Shown here: piece after piece, positions 60,660 through 64,000 of the stretch
Position numbering within the stretch: position 1 is the first letter of the stretch
Layout: every line of letters starts with the position of its first letter
Origin: Pseudarthrobacter enclensis
Lineage (GTDB): Bacteria > Actinomycetota > Actinomycetes > Actinomycetales > Micrococcaceae
Direction of reading: 5' to 3'
NCBI RefSeq assembly: GCF_030811655.1
Contig: NZ_JAUSRE010000001.1
Span: 1 to 64,000 of the forward strand
Length of the DNA: 64,000 bases
Program-made: the position numbers and the translations under genes
Notes under the pieces: model-generated
What the model was told of the DNA's origin: nothing
Database searches by the model: none
The model's input: only the letters and a program-made list of their open reading frames with translations

Positions 60660-61715
60660 ATGATTCCTGCTGTTGTTCCCTGTACTGACCGCGCCCTCTG
60701 GGACGAAAACGTCGACAAGTTCCAGGGACACCCGCAACAGCTGTGGGGGTGGGGCGAGACCAAAGCGATGCATGGCTGGTCCGTGGACCGGGTCCTGGTC
60801 AAGTCGGGGGACGTAACCATCGGCAGCGCCCAGCTGCTCATCCGCCGTCTTCCCTTCCCTTTCCGGGCACTGGCCTACATCCCGCGCGGCCCGATGTGTT
60901 CCCTGGAACACGCCCAGGAGGTCCTCAACCGCCTGGCCGAACACGCCGCAGTCCGCCACCAGGCTGTGGCTCTCAGCATCGAGCCGGACTGGGACCGGGA
61001 CTCCGCTTTTGCCGGTGCCGTGGCTTCTTCCGGCTTCCGGGAATCGACCAACACCGTCCTCATTCCCCGCACGCTCATCCTGGACCTCACCCGGACCGAC
61101 GACGAACTGATGGCGGAGATGTCCAAGTCCACCCGTGCCAACATCCGCAAGGCGATGCGCAGTGACGTGGAGTTCCGCAAGGTCAAGAACGAATCCGAGC
61201 TGGAACAGGTCCTTGCCATCTACCATGAGACCGCAGAGCGGGCGGGCTTCGGCATCCACGAAGACCAGTACTACCGGGACATCTTCCGGAACCTCGGCGA
61301 CGCGTCCCCGATTATCGGTGCGTTCGACGGGGAACAGTTGCTTGCCTTCACGTGGCTGTCGCGCAGCGGCGCCACCGCGTTCGAACTCTACGGCGGGGTG
61401 TCGGCCGAAGGCCAGAAGCAGCGCGTGAACTACGGCGTGAAGTGGGCGGCCCTGACGTCAATGCGCGAGGACGGCTGCACCCGGTACGACTTCAACGGCC
61501 TGCTCAACGACGGCATCTCCGACTTCAAGAAGCAGTTCGCGCGGCACGAAGACATGCTCCTGGGCACTTGGGAAAAGCCGCTGTCCCCGTTCTACCCCGC
61601 CTATTCCAAGGCCATGCCGATGGCCCGCAAGGGCCTCCAGCAGGGGCGCCGGCTGCTGAAGACCGCAGCCGGGCAGATCCGCCCACTGATACGGAAGCTG
61701 CGGCCCGGCAACTGA
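60660..61715 (+). CDS. FemAB/peptidoglycan bridge-forming aminoacyltransferase-like protein
   Basis: 351-aa protein of the FemXAB (tandem GNAT-fold) family that adds amino acids from aminoacyl-tRNA to the lipid II pentapeptide. Seen are WGWGETKAMHGW, LAYIPRGPMCS, the TRANIRKAMRSDVEFRKV helix-strand region, and a second fold with RVNYGVKWAALTSMREDGCTRYDFNGL. Arthrobacter peptidoglycan has interpeptide bridges, so a bridge role is plausible. The amino acid added cannot be deduced. Confidence 0.88.
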   Translation: MIPAVVPCTDRALWDENVDKFQGHPQQLWGWGETKAMHGWSVDRVLVKSGDVTIGSAQLLIRRLPFPFRALAYIPRGPMCSLEHAQEVLNRLAEHAAVRHQAVALSIEPDWDRDSAFAGAVASSGFRESTNTVLIPRTLILDLTRTDDELMAEMSKSTRANIRKAMRSDVEFRKVKNESELEQVLAIYHETAERAGFGIHEDQYYRDIFRNLGDASPIIGAFDGEQLLAFTWLSRSGATAFELYGGVSAEGQKQRVNYGVKWAALTSMREDGCTRYDFNGLLNDGISDFKKQFARHEDMLLGTWEKPLSPFYPAYSKAMPMARKGLQQGRRLLKTAAGQIRPLIRKLRPGN

Positions 61716-61727
61716 GCCGCCAGGACA

Positions 61728-61771
61728 AAGGGCGACGGCGGCACCCTCCAGGGTGCCGCCGTCGCCCTTTG
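61728..61771. terminator. Bidirectional 21-bp hairpin between FemAB-like gene and manA
   Basis: A perfect 21-bp inverted repeat separated by CC, with A3 and T3 ends, serves both convergent genes. Confidence 0.9.
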
Positions 61772-61790
61772 TTGCTGTAGCGGAGCGGGC

Positions 61791-63035
61791 TTAGAGACCG
61801 GTGGTGACGGCAAATGCCAAGGCCGGCTCGGCGCTCCCAGCCACTGCGTGCACGTTGACCGGAGCTTCCGCCGCGGCGATGAATGCGCTGCCGCCCCGGG
61901 ACAGCTCCAGATCGCCCTTGGGGGAGTCGAGGTACACGGAACCGGCTACCACGATCACTACCGCTGCGCCTGACTGCGCCAGCGGAACCGGCCCCGAGCC
62001 TGGCCCGAGCTCGATGCGCTGCAGCTGGAACTCCCGGAACGGTGGACGGAACAGTTCCTGGTCCATCACCGTCCGTTCCGCAGCCAGCATTGGTAAAGCC
62101 ACCGGGTGGAAGTCGATGGTACGCAGGAGCTCCGGGACGTCCACGTGCTTGGGCGTCAGGCCGCCCCGGAGGACATTGTCAGAGGACGCCATGACTTCCA
62201 CGCCCAGGCCGTGCAGGTACGCGTGCACGTTCCCGGCGGGAAGATAGACGGCCTCTCCGGGCTTGAGCGAGATCCTGTTCAGCAGCAGCGAGATCAGGAC
62301 GCCCGGGTCGCCCGGGTACTTTTCATTGAGGCTGATGACCGTGCCCAGCTCGGCCTGGAACGGCTCAAGCGACCCGCCGGAAAGCAGGGCTTCCACCACC
62401 AGGGCCGTTTCCCCTGCAACCGCCTCGCCCCCGGTGATCAGCCGCTCAAAGGCCTGGCGGAGCCCGGCACCCTCATCCCCGGCAGCGAGATCGTCGATGA
62501 GGGCCTGAAGCAGCGCCGGGGTCTGTTCACGGCCCGGGAAGGCCCCGGCAATGTGCTGCAGGATCCGGCGCGTCTCAGCTGCCGGGCGGAAGCCACACAG
62601 CGCCTCGAACGGAGTGAGCGCGAAGATCATCTCCGGCTTGTGGTTGTCATCCTTGTAGTTCCGGTTTGGGGCATGCGGATCGAGTCCGGCCCCGTTTTCC
62701 CGGGCAAACCCTTCCCGCGCCTGTTCAAGGCTTGGGTGGACCTGGAGGGAGAGCGGCTGCGCGGCCGCAAGGATCTTGGCCAGGAACGGCAGCCGCGGGC
62801 CAAAGGCGGAAACGGACTCCGCGCCCAGGAAGTGTTCGGGGTCGGAAGAGACCAGCGCATCGAGAGGGCTCGTGGTCCGGTCCTCCGGGACGTGGGCCAC
62901 CGAGGGAGAATCGGGATGCGCGCCGATCCACAGTTCCGCCTCGGGCCGCCCGGATTCGGGACGGCCCAGCAGTGAGGCGATGGCAGTCGTCGACCCCCAG
63001 GCGTAGTCCCTGAGGACGTTCTCAAGCTCGTACAA
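61791..63035 (-). CDS. manA: Mannose-6-phosphate isomerase, class I
   Basis: 414-aa cupin zinc enzyme interconverting fructose-6-phosphate and mannose-6-phosphate, the entry to GDP-mannose. Zinc site residues are in LSLQVHPSLEQA, DDNHKPEMIFAL and LPAGNVHAYLHGLGVEVMASSDNV. RDYAWGS at the N-terminus is characteristic. I place the start at the TTG at 63035 (LYELENVLRDYAWG); AAGGAA lies a little upstream. The open frame beyond runs into the LCP gap and is not family-like. Its partner manC is at 11504. Confidence 0.94.
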   Translation of the reverse strand: MYELENVLRDYAWGSTTAIASLLGRPESGRPEAELWIGAHPDSPSVAHVPEDRTTSPLDALVSSDPEHFLGAESVSAFGPRLPFLAKILAAAQPLSLQVHPSLEQAREGFARENGAGLDPHAPNRNYKDDNHKPEMIFALTPFEALCGFRPAAETRRILQHIAGAFPGREQTPALLQALIDDLAAGDEGAGLRQAFERLITGGEAVAGETALVVEALLSGGSLEPFQAELGTVISLNEKYPGDPGVLISLLLNRISLKPGEAVYLPAGNVHAYLHGLGVEVMASSDNVLRGGLTPKHVDVPELLRTIDFHPVALPMLAAERTVMDQELFRPPFREFQLQRIELGPGSGPVPLAQSGAAVVIVVAGSVYLDSPKGDLELSRGGSAFIAAAEAPVNVHAVAGSAEPALAFAVTTGL

Positions 63036-63096
63036 AACGGTTCCGTTCCTTAGGGGTATGGGCAGTGATGAGTTGCTGGCCGCCAATGGCCGTGCG

Positions 63097-64000
63097 CTAC
63101 AGCGGGGCGCACTGTCCGTTAGTGGCCACGAGCTGGCGGATAGCCTCTTCATCGCCTTGGCGCTTTAGGTCGTTGAGCATTGCTTCGGTGATCGGTTCGC
63201 CATCCGGCGTCGTGGTCACCGGGGTGAAGTCCGACGGCGGGGGCTGCTGCCCTGCCTTTGCCGTTTCGGGCAGCGCGGCCGGGACAGCCCCTGCCGCCTG
63301 GACATGTCCGGCGCCTGCCTGTGGAACTGCGGCCCCGCCGTCGGGAATTCCTGCGGACTGTGCACCCTTGGCAGATGCGGACGCCAGCACCTGGTCCACC
63401 CGCTGGTGGATCTGGTCAAAGTCCGGATTGGTGGAGAACGACGGGTCGAAGTCGGGCGGCCCGATGGTGAGCCTCTTGACGTCCTTGCCCCTGGCTTTGA
63501 TGGCGAGGTCCAGGAAGCTGCCCAGCTGGGTGGAGGAGATGTTGGAGTCCACTACCTTGGTTCCCGCATTGGCGATGTCCTCGAACTTGGACAGCAAGGT
63601 GGCGGGATCCAGTTGTTTCAGCATGGCCTGCTGCACGCACTGCTGGCGGGCGATCCGGGCATAATCATCCACGAACTCCCGGGAGCGCCCGTACCAGAGC
63701 GCGTGGAAGCCATCCAGCTTGTTCTCGCCGGCGGGGATCCAGCCGAGGGGCATCCCGTGGATTCCGTTGGCTTCGTCAATGGTCTCGCCGCTGATCGGGA
63801 CCCAGCCGCCGGCCTTGATATGGATGCCGCCCATGGCGTCGATGAGCTTGGAGAAGCCGTCCATATCCACGAGGACGTAGGCCTGGATCTGCATGCCCAG
63901 TGTTCCGGAGACGGCCTCCATGGTTGCCTGGGCGCCGGGATCGGGCACCCCCGGGTAGAGGTCTGCATGTTCGTTGGTGACCTCGGTGTTGATGGCATTG
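63097..64000 (-). CDS. LytR-CpsA-Psr (LCP) family protein, 5' part beyond the window
   Basis: The C-terminal ~300 residues of an LCP ligase, which transfers glycopolymers from undecaprenyl-phosphate to peptidoglycan. INTEVTNEHADLYPGVPDPG, VLVDMDGFSKLIDAMGGI, the conserved Arg in GRSREFVDDYARIARQQCVQQAML, and a tail rich in Ala/Gly/Pro are seen. The 5' end (membrane anchor and first catalytic Asp/Arg) is cut off at 64000. It reads into manA with a 61-nt gap. In Arthrobacter the glycopolymer is often teichulosonic/teichoic acid or galactan-type, but this is not shown here. Confidence 0.85.
   Translation of the reverse strand, partial: NAINTEVTNEHADLYPGVPDPGAQATMEAVSGTLGMQIQAYVLVDMDGFSKLIDAMGGIHIKAGGWVPISGETIDEANGIHGMPLGWIPAGENKLDGFHALWYGRSREFVDDYARIARQQCVQQAMLKQLDPATLLSKFEDIANAGTKVVDSNISSTQLGSFLDLAIKARGKDVKRLTIGPPDFDPSFSTNPDFDQIHQRVDQVLASASAKGAQSAGIPDGGAAVPQAGAGHVQAAGAVPAALPETAKAGQQPPPSDFTPVTTTPDGEPITEAMLNDLKRQGDEEAIRQLVATNGQCAPL

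Overview
The window is a 64 kb piece of a high-GC actinobacterial chromosome, most likely Arthrobacter/Pseudarthrobacter (Micrococcaceae). The signs are: mycothiol chemistry (Mca), an sdhCDAB operon, an eno-FtsB/DivIC-DUF501-ppx block, a greA-DUF4307-mca-hemolysin III-isoprenyl transferase-phoH-fumC-glpX-DUF4245 block whose order is familiar from Mycobacterium tuberculosis (Rv1080c to Rv1100 region), GTG/TTG starts, and many genes that begin 6-7 nt after a TANNNT -10 box. The genus is inferred from gene content and protein character, not from a search. Genes are densely packed and nearly all are recognisable housekeeping or metabolic genes. I see no insertion sequence, prophage, CRISPR array, toxin-antitoxin pair or defence island.

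Layout. 1-230 is low-complexity sequence with long G and C runs. 231-6778: NarL-type two-component pair, two small membrane proteins, xthA, trpS, a 2H phosphoesterase and a YihY/BrkB membrane protein. 6806-11212 (minus): alpha/beta hydrolase and succinate dehydrogenase sdhCDAB. 11504-15971: mannose-1-phosphate guanylyltransferase, an M20 amidohydrolase, and an OhrR-Ohr-reductase peroxide-response cluster. 16227-26486: nucleoside uptake and salvage locus (BMP-family lipoprotein, two-domain ATPase, two permeases, cdd, deoA, two DedA proteins, adenosine deaminase). 26479-33908: mazG, eno, FtsB/DivIC-like protein, DUF501, Ppx/GppA, mycosin-like subtilase, type II NADH dehydrogenase. 34020-39652: an unusual UAA tRNA and the branched-chain amino-acid transporter livKHMGF. 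39804-47517: Bax-inhibitor-1-like protein with a YGQ-repeat tail, divergent galT-galK and aldose epimerase, AI-2E transporter, threonine deaminase, rhomboid protease. 47624-53553: greA, DUF4307, mca, small membrane protein, hemolysin III, short-chain Z-isoprenyl synthase, PIN-PhoH protein with a long leader. 53561-53780 is a hairpin-rich, repeat-like intergenic stretch. 53783-64000: GNAT, an unknown protein, A24 peptidase, Nudix, fumC, carbonic anhydrase, DUF4245, glpX, FemAB-like transferase, manA, and the 3' part of an LCP-family gene cut by the window edge.

Functional links. sdhCDAB, fumC and ndh feed the respiratory chain. eno and glpX serve glycolysis and gluconeogenesis. manA and the mannose-1-phosphate guanylyltransferase bracket the route to GDP-mannose, and the galactose genes form a Leloir set without galE. 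The BMP transporter, cdd, deoA and add together import and break down nucleosides. Mca, OhrR/Ohr and the quinone-reductase-like enzyme deal with oxidants and electrophiles.

The window is mostly conventional. The points most worth a second look are the systematic leaderless-start architecture, a tRNA with a UAA anticodon but a 5-nt variable loop, the structured leader of the PhoH gene, the hairpin-rich repeat-like element behind phoH, and the OhrR promoter/operator.
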